Below are positions 25,536 through 33,366 of a DNA stretch of 64,000 bases, one piece after another. A model generated the notes under the pieces. The model saw only the letters and a program-made list of their open reading frames with translations. It searched no databases and had not been told where the DNA came from. Origin of the DNA: Prevotella sp. E2-28 (lineage in GTDB: Bacteria > Bacteroidota > Bacteroidia > Bacteroidales > Bacteroidaceae); contig NZ_CP091788.1 in assembly GCF_022024055.1 (NCBI RefSeq), positions 3,224,001 through 3,288,000 on the forward strand. The letters are read 5' to 3'. Each line of letters starts with the position of its first letter. Positions within the stretch are counted from its first letter, which is position 1. Position numbers and translations under genes: made by a program.

Positions 25536-28097
25536 TTACGCTTTTTTCTTGCGAAGCAAGGGCAGCACAAAGACCAGGATAACAGACAGGACTATGAATA
25601 CCAATGCCACATACGCAAGGGTCTCTGTGGTATCTACCGACTTCGGGAAGAAGCTGAGCACCACCTCATGACGGCCTGCGCTGATAGGCATGGCACGCAG
25701 CACGTAGTTCACACGTCCCAGTTCCACTTCCTCACCATCAACCGTTGCCGTCCAGCCCGGATAATATATTTCCGAGAATACCAGCACACCGCCCTTTTGG
25801 CTCTGCACGTTATAGGTCAGCTGGTTAGGTTCGTAGGCCGTCAGTTCTACTGTTGAGGTAGAATCCTGAGCCACCGCCTCGCCCAGCACCTGCTGGAACT
25901 GCTTGTCGGCCACAGCCTCATGCTTCAGATCCATCTTTCCAAGAGCATCCAGCTCCTGGTTGGCATTATCCACATACGTCACCTTATCTACATACCATGC
26001 ATTGCCGTAGGCATAGGGGTTCTGTACCTCTATATTCTGCTGAGCCAAGAGGAAATACTTGGTATTAAGCATATTCAGTACGTTCCAGATGCTGTCGCCG
26101 TTTACCTGCGTCAGGTCGCCATAATAGGTCTGGATAGACTCTCTGGCAGCATTCATCTGACTGGAGATATAACGCTCAATCAGTTCCTGATAGCGGCGCA
26201 ACTTGGCAGCATGATAACCACCTATGCTCTTGTGATAATAAGATGTCTCGTTCTCATTAAACACATTTCCTGCCAGGTTCAGCACACGGTAATAGAGAGT
26301 GGGATCATCCTTGATGCGCTGGTCGGCCTCGGTGATAGGACGGATATGCTTCTGTTCCATCTTCTTCACGAATTGCTTCGTGTCGTTGGGATTCAGGTAG
26401 CGACGGTTCACCTGCCACAGGTCAACCAGGCAGATCAACAACAGCAAACCAGCCATCATCCACAGCTTCAACTTCTTGGCACGATAAAGCAGCAATACCA
26501 GCGTACCCAGCAAGATGATGAAGAACGAGCGCCAGCAGTCGGCCGTGAAGACAGACTGACGGGCCTTGCTCAGACTCTCCAGGAATGCGTTGAGGTCAGC
26601 AGGCGGCAACATCTGGCCGAAGCTGGTAGCCTCTGCATTTGTATAGAAGTCGAAGAACAGCGTGGGAGCCAATGCAAACAGCAGGGCGATACCACCTGTC
26701 AAGGCAAAGGCGATGAGGATTTGCAGATTGAAGTTTTGAGGTTTGACATTTGAAGTTTGAGGCTTTTCCGTAAAGACCAGTTCCTTCAATGCCAACATCG
26801 CCATCAGTGGGATGGTGAATTCAGCAATGACGAGGATTGACTCTACAGCCCTGAACTTCGCATACATCGGCATATATTCAATAAACAGGTTGGTAAGCCC
26901 CATGAAGTTCTTACCCCAAGCCAGCATGATACTCAACAACGTGGCTGCCAGCAAGCCCCACGTCAGCGGGTTTCGGTAGCAGATAAGCAAGCAAAGCACA
27001 GCCAACATCAGCACAAAGGCACCCACATAGACTGGGCCCATCGTACCGTTAGAGCCTTCCTCCATGCTCTCTTCCCAATATTGCGGCATTTGGTCGAAGA
27101 AATAGCTATAAGGCACCTGCTGACCATTGCCCACATTGAAATAGTGAGCGTTGCCCTCTTCCTTCACCGCTTCGTTTTCTCCCAGTGCACGCATCGATGT
27201 ACCGCCTTTGGTATTGGGCACCAGCAGTGTCCAGGTCTCACCGATGCCGTAGCTATAGTCCGTGATATACGAACGTTCCAGTCCGCTGTTGGTCTGATTC
27301 TCCGTATTTGCTTTCACCAGCTCGCTCTTACCACGCATGGTCTCCTTGGAGTATTGCCAGGTATGATAGAGGTTCGACGCATTCACCATCACGCCCAGCA
27401 GTCCGCCTACGATGCAGACGCCAAGTGCCTTTCCTATATGTGCATACTCCTTCTTCATCACGGCATCCACGATGAAGGCCAGCACCATCAGCAGGATAAC
27501 GAACAGATAATAATAGGTCATCTGCACGTGGTTGGCATGAACCTCAAGGGCTGCAAAGAGCGCAGTCACCGCCAGTCCCCACAGGTATTTCTTTCTGAAA
27601 GCCAGCACAATACCGCCAATCATCGGAGGCAGATAGGCCAGTGCCATCACCTTCCACAGGTGACCGGCAGCAATGATAATCAGGAAATAGGTGCTGAAAG
27701 CCCATAGGATAGAGCCAAGGGCTGCCAACTGCTGACGGAAGTCGAAGGCACGCAGCAGGATATAGAAGCCCAGCAGGTACACAAAGAGATACCACACATT
27801 ATCGGGCAGCCACAGGTGATAGGCATTCTCTACCGTTGACAGCAAATCAGTACTATTATATGACGGTGAAATCTGATAGGTAGGCATACCTGAGAACAAC
27901 GAGTTAGTCCAGCGTGTGCGCTCGCCTGTCCGATGATAATACTGCGATGCCTCTTCGCCCATACCCAGTCCGGCCGAGACGTCACCCTGATTCAACACAC
28001 GGTTTTCCACATCAGCCGGATAGAAATAGGCAAATGCCAATACAGCAAAGAATACCACTGCCAGTATATCAGGCAGCCACTGTTTAATGAATTTCAT
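25536..28097 (-). CDS. YfhO-family polytopic membrane protein
   Basis: 853 residues from the ATG at 28097 (a TTG 12 bases earlier extends the frame). It has about twelve membrane spans in the first 570 residues, a soluble segment (about 580-800: FNENETSYYHKSIGGYHAAKLRRYQELI, cut here to its recognisable feature, a YHKSIGGYHAAK block), and a last span (VALVFIVLSVILVFVLPLL) with a KKK end. This layout and the PGWTATVDG block near residue 770 are typical of the YfhO family, a GT-C glycosyltransferase-like group linked to lipid-linked sugar transfer. Residues near 450-465 (KPQTSNVKPQNFNLQ) are encoded by a heptamer repeat like those in the intergenic spacers. Confidence 0.85.
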   Translation of the reverse strand: MKFIKQWLPDILAVVFFAVLAFAYFYPADVENRVLNQGDVSAGLGMGEEASQYYHRTGERTRWTNSLFSGMPTYQISPSYNSTDLLSTVENAYHLWLPDNVWYLFVYLLGFYILLRAFDFRQQLAALGSILWAFSTYFLIIIAAGHLWKVMALAYLPPMIGGIVLAFRKKYLWGLAVTALFAALEVHANHVQMTYYYLFVILLMVLAFIVDAVMKKEYAHIGKALGVCIVGGLLGVMVNASNLYHTWQYSKETMRGKSELVKANTENQTNSGLERSYITDYSYGIGETWTLLVPNTKGGTSMRALGENEAVKEEGNAHYFNVGNGQQVPYSYFFDQMPQYWEESMEEGSNGTMGPVYVGAFVLMLAVLCLLICYRNPLTWGLLAATLLSIMLAWGKNFMGLTNLFIEYMPMYAKFRAVESILVIAEFTIPLMAMLALKELVFTEKPQTSNVKPQNFNLQILIAFALTGGIALLFALAPTLFFDFYTNAEATSFGQMLPPADLNAFLESLSKARQSVFTADCWRSFFIILLGTLVLLLYRAKKLKLWMMAGLLLLICLVDLWQVNRRYLNPNDTKQFVKKMEQKHIRPITEADQRIKDDPTLYYRVLNLAGNVFNENETSYYHKSIGGYHAAKLRRYQELIERYISSQMNAARESIQTYYGDLTQVNGDSIWNVLNMLNTKYFLLAQQNIEVQNPYAYGNAWYVDKVTYVDNANQELDALGKMDLKHEAVADKQFQQVLGEAVAQDSTSTVELTAYEPNQLTYNVQSQKGGVLVFSEIYYPGWTATVDGEEVELGRVNYVLRAMPISAGRHEVVLSFFPKSVDTTETLAYVALVFIVLSVILVFVLPLLRKKKA
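26714..26765. repeat. Heptamer-type repeat inside the YfhO-family gene
   Basis: Imperfect copies of a TTTGAAG/TTTGAGG unit within coding sequence between two membrane spans. The same unit is found between genes at 35911-36010. Confidence 0.6.
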
Positions 28098-28130
28098 AAT
28101 TGCATGCAAAAATTTTGTTTAATTTGGCTG

Positions 28131-28159
28131 CAAATTTACGAAATTAATTCGTAACTTTG
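28131..28159. promoter_or_regulatory. Face-to-face promoters of the YfhO gene and mtnN
   Basis: TAAATTTG on the minus strand (28138-28131) and TAACTTTG on the plus strand (28152-28159). With flanks they form an inverted repeat (GCAAATTTACGAA and TTCGTAACTTTGC, one mismatch). The distance between box ends (29 bp) is the same as at 14706-14734. Confidence 0.6.
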
Positions 28160-28180
28160 CATCGATTAATGCGAAATAAT

Positions 28181-28834
28181 ATGAAAATAGGAATTATAGT
28201 GGCAATGGACAAGGAGCTACGCCAGCTCCAGGAGGTTTTTCGTGGCAGCGATGTACTGGTGCAGAAATGTGGCATCGGTAAGGTTAACGCTGCTCTTGGT
28301 GCCCAGCGTATGATTAATGAGTTTCACCCTGACTATATCATCTCCAGCGGATGCGCAGGTGGTAATGGCGATGGGGTCAATGTGCAGGACGTCATCGTCA
28401 GCACAGAACTCTGTTATCACGACGTCTATTGCGGCAAGGCCATCGATGAAACCACCGTTTATGGTCAGGTGCAGGGTCTTCCTGCCCGCTATGGCGTTGA
28501 TTCCTATCTGCTGCGCAAGGCCCTCTTGCTGCCTTCGCGCCTTAACATCCCCGTCAAGATTCATCCAGGGCTCATCGTTACAGGCGACTGGTTTGTAGAT
28601 ACCAAGGAAAAGATGCACGAAATTATTGATCATTTCCCTGAGGCAAAGGCCGTTGACATGGAGTCGTGTGCCATTGCGCAGACCTGTTATATCAACAACG
28701 TGCCGTTTATCTCTTTCCGCGTGGTCAGCGATATGCCCCTACACGACACCGCCGCCTCTCAGTACCATAATTTCTGGGACACCGTAGCAGAGAACTCATT
28801 CCAAATCACAAAGACCTTCGTGGAAAGCCTGTAA
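28181..28834 (+). CDS. mtnN: 5'-methylthioadenosine/S-adenosylhomocysteine nucleosidase
   Basis: 217 residues from the ATG at 28181 (the longer frame would start at a TTG inside the promoter box). Cleaves adenine from S-adenosylhomocysteine and methylthioadenosine. Visible: IGIIVAMDKELRQLQ at the N-terminus, a glycine-rich SSGCAGG block, and VDMESCAIAQTCY with the substrate-binding Met-Glu pair, followed by RVVSDM with the catalytic Asp. Three bases separate it from luxS, the next enzyme of the activated methyl cycle. Confidence 0.92.
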   Translation: MKIGIIVAMDKELRQLQEVFRGSDVLVQKCGIGKVNAALGAQRMINEFHPDYIISSGCAGGNGDGVNVQDVIVSTELCYHDVYCGKAIDETTVYGQVQGLPARYGVDSYLLRKALLLPSRLNIPVKIHPGLIVTGDWFVDTKEKMHEIIDHFPEAKAVDMESCAIAQTCYINNVPFISFRVVSDMPLHDTAASQYHNFWDTVAENSFQITKTFVESL

Positions 28835-28837
28835 AAT

Positions 28838-29332
28838 ATGGAAGTCATACAAAGTTTCACTATTGATCATACCCGCCTGAAGCCAGGCATCTACGTTTCT
28901 CGCGAGGACAAGGGTTTTACCACCTTCGACCTCCGCATCACCGAACCTAACCAAGAGCCCGCCGTTGCCCCAGCAGCCATGCATAGCCTGGAACACCTGA
29001 TGGCCACTTGGTTTCGCAATTCTGAGGCGAAGGATGATGTAGTTTATGTAGGTCCCATGGGATGCCTCACAGGCATGTATATCATTATGACTGGTGCTTA
29101 TACCGTAGAGGATATGCGCCGCCTCACTATTGAGTGCCTCCAGTGGATTCTCACCCAGACGGAAGTGCCCGCCACGCGTCCTGAGGCCTGCGGCAATTAT
29201 CTGCTTCACGACCTGCCCATGTGCCTGTGGGAAAGCCGTCGCTATCTGGATCGCCTGCAGAATGATTTCCACTGCGAGTACACCAAACTGCAAATCACCC
29301 TTGATGATGGGCGTGTCTTTGCAGATGCATAG
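28838..29332 (+). CDS. luxS: S-ribosylhomocysteine lyase
   Basis: 164 residues; cleaves S-ribosylhomocysteine to homocysteine and the precursor of autoinducer AI-2. The metal ligands are present: His49 and His53 of HSLEH (with Glu52) and Cys118 of EACGNYLLHDLP. The FDLRITEPN block carries the conserved Arg. The active-site Cys block, usually GCRTGF, reads GCLTGM here. Operon with mtnN, so the pair recycles adenosylhomocysteine. Whether AI-2 signals in this organism cannot be told. Confidence 0.93.
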   Translation: MEVIQSFTIDHTRLKPGIYVSREDKGFTTFDLRITEPNQEPAVAPAAMHSLEHLMATWFRNSEAKDDVVYVGPMGCLTGMYIIMTGAYTVEDMRRLTIECLQWILTQTEVPATRPEACGNYLLHDLPMCLWESRRYLDRLQNDFHCEYTKLQITLDDGRVFADA

Positions 29333-29458
29333 TGTGCTGCCCCAAAGAATAGTTTCTTACAACATATTTCCAAGAACCGGAGGGTGTGTCAACCGACATA
29401 TCCTCTTTTCGTTTATATGTGAATAACTACACATGTATTGTTAACAAGCTTTAAAGAA

Positions 29459-29491
29459 TTTGGAGGTTACTACAAATTGTAGTTATATTTG
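29459..29491 (+). promoter_or_regulatory. Promoter with BlaI/MecI-type operator in the spacer
   Basis: TTTG at 29459-29462, a 21-base spacer and TATATTTG at 29484-29491. A perfect dyad, ACTACAA / TTGTAGT with one central base, fills 29469-29483, from just after -33 to the -7 box. It contains TACA and TGTA half-sites like those of BlaI/MecI operators. A bound repressor would block polymerase, so autorepression is likely. Confidence 0.65.
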
Positions 29492-29528
29492 CAACGTCAA
29501 ACCTAAAACGGCATTTAAACAATTGAGT

Positions 29529-29888
29529 ATGAAGAAACTAACAGACAAGGAACTGGCCATTATGGAAGCGCTTTGGGAACATGGCGAGCAGTCAATACGT
29601 GACCTCATCAGCTACCTGCCAGAGCCCGTTCCTCACTTCAACACCATAGCCACCTATGTACGCCGCCTGGAGATGCACGGCATGATTCATCATAAGGAAC
29701 TCAGCCCGAAAAACTACGTTTACGACGCAGCTGTTTCGCGCGAGCAATACATCAACACCATCAACAAAGAAAACGTGAAAAAATTCTTCGGCGGATCGTA
29801 CATGGGTTTTATCTCGAATCTGGTGAAAGAGCACGATGTCAGCGTGGATGAACTGAAGGAACTTATCCGCATGGTGGAAGAAGACTAA
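29529..29888 (+). CDS. BlaI/MecI/CopY-family repressor
   Basis: 119 residues; winged-helix repressor. MKKLTDKELAIMEALWEHGE opens the domain, HFNTIATYVRRLEMHGMIHH is the recognition helix and wing region (about 39-58), and the C-terminal helices (about 80-119) make the dimer. In the staphylococcal relatives the repressor is cleaved when the BlaR1 sensor is activated. The BlaR1-like gene starts 39 bases downstream. The ATG at 29529 is chosen because the protein family starts here; the longer frame would cross the operator. Confidence 0.88.
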   Translation: MKKLTDKELAIMEALWEHGEQSIRDLISYLPEPVPHFNTIATYVRRLEMHGMIHHKELSPKNYVYDAAVSREQYINTINKENVKKFFGGSYMGFISNLVKEHDVSVDELKELIRMVEED

Positions 29889-29927
29889 GCGCTACGCTAA
29901 ATGAAAAATGAGAAATGATAAAAAGAT

Positions 29928-31727
29928 ATGGGAAGCTTTGTCATATACGTCATTGAGTGGGCGCTGTGCCTGTCGGCCTTCTTATTATTATATAAGATGT
30001 GCTTCAGCGGCAGTACGTTCCATCGTTTCAACCGCCTGTTCCTGTTGGGCAGCGTGGTGGTGTCGGCCATGTTGCCACTCATCCACATCACCCCCACTGA
30101 GCAGATAGAGCCCCTCGCCGAGGTGTGCCGAGTAAACACCGTGGAGTATGAACCTATTGAGGTGTCGGCACTGAGTGCGCAAGACTTCTCGCTTACCACG
30201 CAAGACTTCTCGCTTACCACTGGGCAAAAAGTCTTCCTCATCCTTGCCCTAACCTACCTTATTTATATTGCCATACAAACCCTTGGTTGGCTGAAATCGC
30301 TGGTGAAGATGCTATTCTTCCTGCGTGGAAAGCGCACATACCGGGTAGGCCGATGGATACGCCTCGTAGCTCACGATGAGGAGTACGGCCCTTTCAGTTG
30401 GATGAACTATATCGTCATTTCCAACAAGGAAAACGGCTTTGCCCGCCGTGCCAGTATGCACCACGAGCTGTCGCACATCCGACTGTTCCATCCCCTCGAC
30501 CTCGTGTTTATCCTGCTATGCACACTGGTAAACCCCGTATGCTGGCTTGTTATGAAAGAAATAAAAGTAGTTCACGAATATGAAGCTGACGATGAAGTGA
30601 TCAATCATTATCACATCCAAAGTCGCGACTATCAACGCTTATTAATCCTGCGGACAGTTGGAGCGGAGGCCTACGCGCTTGCTTGTTCGTTTAATCTTAA
30701 CATTAAAAAACGAATTGTAATGATGAAGAAAGAACAATCAACTTGGTGGCGCATGATGTGGATTGCCGTCACCGTACCCCTCGTAGGCATTGCGCTTACT
30801 GCTTTCTCGAAACCCAAAGAGGCCTTGAAAGATGTTATTGACAGCAGCGTGGAGATAATTGAGCAGCCTATCGTTGAAGCACTCTCTACAGAAGTTGAAA
30901 AGGCTGAAGTTGCTGAAACACCCGCACCTGTGAAAGAGGTAAAAGAGGTGAAAGCCATCGAAGCCGTAAAATCTGGCGATAAGGTCAGCGGCACTGTGAA
31001 GAATCAGAATGGCGAACCGTTCCAATACGCCAACATCGCAGAAATTGACGAATATGGACGTATCATTGCCACCGCCATGACTGACAATAACGGAAACTTC
31101 ACACTCAAAGTTGCAGATCCTCAGCATAAACTGCGCGTATCGTACGTAGGATACAAGAGTCAGATGCTCAACATCACCAGCAACAAAATTGACGCCGTGC
31201 TCGAAGAAGCGATGGTCATTAGCAACATCAGCGTTCACACTCAGCCTCTCAACATCGACAACGATGCCCTCAACACCCCATACTTCAAGGATGATGCTCT
31301 TCCATCTGATGATGAAAAGGTGTTCAATGTGGTGGAAGAGATGCCCAAATATCCTGGTGGCAACCAAAAGATTTACGAATATCTGGCTGCTAATCTGCGC
31401 TATCCCACAGTACCTAGGGAGATGCTGGTCGATGGAGAAGTCGTTGTGAAGTTCACCGTCGGCAAGACAGGACTAATCAGGTCGCCTAAGATCATTGAGG
31501 TAAAAACAAAAAGCCCGCTCATTACCGATGAGGTGACAAAAGCTGCGAAAGCGGATGACGAAGAGGCTAAGGAACTCCTGAAGAATTATCAGGATGCCAT
31601 CGAAGCTTTGAAGGAAGAGGCTATCCACGTGGTGCGCAACATGCCCCGCTGGGAGCCTGGTCGTCAGAACGGCAAGCGCGTAGAGACCACCTACACCCTA
31701 CCCGTCAGCTTCAAGTTAGCTCAATAA
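29928..31727 (+). CDS. BlaR1-like M56 metallopeptidase with CarboxypepD-like and TonB C-terminal domains
   Basis: 599 residues. The N-terminal half has four membrane spans (near 5-22, 38-52, 100-120 and 190-210 plus one near 285) around an M56 zinc peptidase core: HHELSHIRLF holds HExxH, and HEYEADDEV supplies the third ligand. A span near 280-300 is followed by an Ala/Glu/Val-rich stretch, a carboxypeptidase-regulatory-like domain (about 345-425: VSGTVKNQNGEPFQYANI, VSYVGYKSQ) and a TonB C-terminal domain (about 460-599: VVEEMPKYPGGNQKIYEYL). There is no penicillin-binding sensor domain. So the signal is probably periplasmic and not a beta-lactam. A 21-bp tandem duplication lies at 30179-30220. 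Confidence 0.85.
   Translation: MGSFVIYVIEWALCLSAFLLLYKMCFSGSTFHRFNRLFLLGSVVVSAMLPLIHITPTEQIEPLAEVCRVNTVEYEPIEVSALSAQDFSLTTQDFSLTTGQKVFLILALTYLIYIAIQTLGWLKSLVKMLFFLRGKRTYRVGRWIRLVAHDEEYGPFSWMNYIVISNKENGFARRASMHHELSHIRLFHPLDLVFILLCTLVNPVCWLVMKEIKVVHEYEADDEVINHYHIQSRDYQRLLILRTVGAEAYALACSFNLNIKKRIVMMKKEQSTWWRMMWIAVTVPLVGIALTAFSKPKEALKDVIDSSVEIIEQPIVEALSTEVEKAEVAETPAPVKEVKEVKAIEAVKSGDKVSGTVKNQNGEPFQYANIAEIDEYGRIIATAMTDNNGNFTLKVADPQHKLRVSYVGYKSQMLNITSNKIDAVLEEAMVISNISVHTQPLNIDNDALNTPYFKDDALPSDDEKVFNVVEEMPKYPGGNQKIYEYLAANLRYPTVPREMLVDGEVVVKFTVGKTGLIRSPKIIEVKTKSPLITDEVTKAAKADDEEAKELLKNYQDAIEALKEEAIHVVRNMPRWEPGRQNGKRVETTYTLPVSFKLAQ
30179..30220. repeat. 21-bp exact tandem duplication in the M56 gene
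   Basis: Two identical 21-bp units (30179-30199 and 30200-30220) encode AQDFSLT and TQDFSLT in frame, in the periplasmic loop between membrane spans. Contraction or expansion by 7 residues would keep the frame. Confidence 0.9.
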
Positions 31728-31750
31728 CAACCCCTGCTGCATAACCACAA

Positions 31751-31786
31751 AAAGACCGACATCCCCTCTGGATATCGGCCTTTTTT
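31751..31786. terminator. Bidirectional terminator
   Basis: A 14-base stem with two mismatches (31751-31764 with 31770-31783), a T-run to the right and an A-run to the left. It serves the M56 gene and, on the minus strand, the smalltalk gene. Confidence 0.75.
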
Positions 31787-31787
31787 G

Positions 31788-31868
31788 AGGTGTTGAGGGT
31801 TGAGTGTTTAGTGTTGAGTGTTGAGTGTCTATCCTCCCTTCACCTTTCACCCTTCACCCTTCACCTTG
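31788..31868. repeat. Short tandem repeats with period 7-8
   Basis: Several imperfect copies of GTGTTGA, then of CACCCTT or CACCTTT. Same type of low-complexity spacer as elsewhere in the window. Confidence 0.6.
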
Positions 31869-31967
31869 TCATGCCATGCATGACGTTACGCCCAGTGCGG
31901 TAGCAATAGCTGACAGCACGCTGATGACTGTTTGAAGTGTAAACTTCCAAAATTCTTTATTCTTCAT
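31869..31967 (-). CDS. Smalltalk-type micropeptide
   Basis: 32 residues: MKNKEFWKFTLQTVISVLSA, then IATALGVTSCMA. A short charged start, one hydrophobic helix (about 9-25) and a Ser-Cys near the end match the Bacteroidales smalltalk proteins, which lie next to divergent HU-like genes as this one does. The TSC end looks like a lipobox, although a lipoprotein so short is unusual. Function is unknown in the family. The gene is well below usual ORF cut-offs. Confidence 0.8.
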   Translation of the reverse strand: MKNKEFWKFTLQTVISVLSAIATALGVTSCMA

Positions 31968-31999
31968 AGTACTTTGATTTTAATTGGTTATTTTTTATT

Positions 32000-32367
32000 G
32001 TCACACAGATTTCACAGATTTCACAGATTTTTTATTGTCCCGCAGAAATTGCGGAAATTGCAGAATTTTTTTAATTGTCACACAGAAACCACGGAAAACA
32101 CGGAAAGGATTTTTCTTCGAAAAATTTTGAAATCTCAGTGCGCCAGCCAAGTTTCTGCTATTTCTTGCGTCCCTTCGGTAGCAAGCGTCACCCTTCGGGA
32201 TGCCGAGCGCTGCGATTTCTGCAGGACTTAAAATCTCTCAGTGCGCAGCCATGAGCCAAAGGCTCAGAAATCTGTGTTATCTGTGAAATCTGTGTGACCT
32301 TAAATACTCAGTGCGCAGCCTTGAGCCAAAGGCTCAATTTCTGTGTTTTCCGTGATTTCTGTGTGAC
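32000..32367. repeat. Cluster of interlocked inverted and direct repeats
   Basis: 32000-32029 is an inverted copy of 32269-32298 (28 of 30). 32077-32100 is an inverted copy of the block ending at 32367 (one mismatch over about 24). A 30-bp direct repeat, 32237-32266 and 32307-32336, has one difference, contains the hairpin TGAGCC AAA GGCTCA, and has a partial third copy at 32134-32150. The units share CACAGA and TCTGTG cores. The region sits between the smalltalk and HU-like genes and contains no convincing gene. Confidence 0.8.
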
Positions 32368-32375
32368 CTAAGAGA

Positions 32376-32891
32376 TTACGGATTCTGCGTCTGCCCGCCC
32401 TGATTGTCCTCCACGTAGGGATGGTACGTCTTCTTCAGGTTGCCTGTCTTGGTGCTACCCGTGGTAGAGACGGTACCCCAGATGGTGAGTGAGCACTTGT
32501 CGCGGAACTCGCGGCTGGTCATGTTGTCGAGCTCTGATGAGTCGGGCAGGAAGCGGATGTGTACGCCCTTCACGTTCTCCTGAATGCTGAAGTTTGAGGG
32601 GTGCTCGGCACCGGTAGTCTCCAGCGAGGGGTAGAACTGTCCCAGTCCGTCGAGCTTCACGCCCGTGCCCTCACTGATCAGTTCTGGGATACAGCGGCTC
32701 AGGGCTGCCAGCACGCCTATGATGGTGTCCTCGGTGAAGGGCGAACCGTGGTTGGAAATGTGCTTTGCCAGTCCTCGGGTTGACAGGGTCTCACGGTCCA
32801 TCAGTTCGGCATACCACTTGCCGTAGGCCTTCGAGTCCTCATTCTTGTTTTGGCGCAGAATAACGCGCAGTGATTTTTGGTCTTTTGCCAT
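32376..32891 (-). CDS. HU-family DNA-binding protein, divergent Bacteroidales type
   Basis: 171 residues. The HU/IHF-like fold is recognisable from the N-terminal helices (STRGLAKHISNHGSPFTEDTIIGVLAALSRCI) and GVKLDGLGQFYPSLETTGAEH, the beta-arm region with GxFxP-like pattern (LGQFYPSLE). It begins with a basic start (MAKDQKSLRVILRQNKNED) and ends with a low-complexity tail (TKTGNLKKTYHPYVEDNQGG). Proteins like this are numerous in Bacteroidales and usually lie beside a smalltalk gene, as here. Role in nucleoid or mobile-region packing is an inference. Confidence 0.8.
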   Translation of the reverse strand: MAKDQKSLRVILRQNKNEDSKAYGKWYAELMDRETLSTRGLAKHISNHGSPFTEDTIIGVLAALSRCIPELISEGTGVKLDGLGQFYPSLETTGAEHPSNFSIQENVKGVHIRFLPDSSELDNMTSREFRDKCSLTIWGTVSTTGSTKTGNLKKTYHPYVEDNQGGQTQNP

Positions 32892-33011
32892 AGTTGTTAG
32901 TAGTTTTAATGGTTAATAATTAGGTTGGTTTCGACGAGCTTACGGCTCGCGGTGTTCGAGCTGCCGGTTCGTGGCCTTTGAATGGCAAGCTCGCTGTTTT
33001 CTTTGACATCG

Positions 33012-33043
33012 CAAAGGTACGAATTATTGGGGAGGTGTGCAAA
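33012..33043 (-). promoter_or_regulatory. Promoter of the HU-like gene
   Basis: On the minus strand TTTG (33043-33040), a 20-base spacer and TACCTTTG (33019-33012). The leader is about 115 bases and contains a short GC-rich hairpin (32935-32949). Confidence 0.7.
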
Positions 33044-33086
33044 TTATTCGCTGAAATAAGCACAAAAAAAGCACGCTTGCAAACTA

Positions 33087-33236
33087 GTTTATCACTTTAT
33101 CATTTGAAAAACTCGATATGCAAGAAAATGTCTGTTTTATCTTATTATATATATTATATTATAATATAATATATATAATAAATTAAATTTGCCATTTTTA
33201 TGTGAATGGTAATCATCAAATGATACAATGATAAAT
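33087..33236. repeat. 150-bp extended AT palindrome with a perfect 40-bp core
   Basis: 33142-33181 is a perfect A/T-only palindrome. The outer arms 33087-33106 and 33217-33236 match in 17 of 20 positions and are symmetric about the same centre (33161/33162). The arms read as the same peptide pattern outward on both strands (SLYHL then KM and YYIYYIII), which reflects the symmetry and not coding. It follows the typA stop on the minus strand. Confidence 0.85.
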
Positions 33237-33366
33237 TGATAAATTGATACAATTCACTGTGTCTTCGATACGTTCGCCATGATGCGAGGGTGGACGATGG
33301 CGAGGGGGTAAAAAGGAATTGGGGTGACAAATGCCACCCCAATTTCATTATCTGAAGATATCAGAA

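Noticed and set aside
27081..27707. 208-codon open frame opposite the YfhO-family gene
   Set aside because: Rich in His, Gln and Ile as expected for the antisense of a membrane-protein gene; no family features.
32978..33348. Two opposed small open frames with similar peptide ends (YYIYYIII)
   Set aside because: The likeness comes from the symmetric AT palindrome, not from related proteins.
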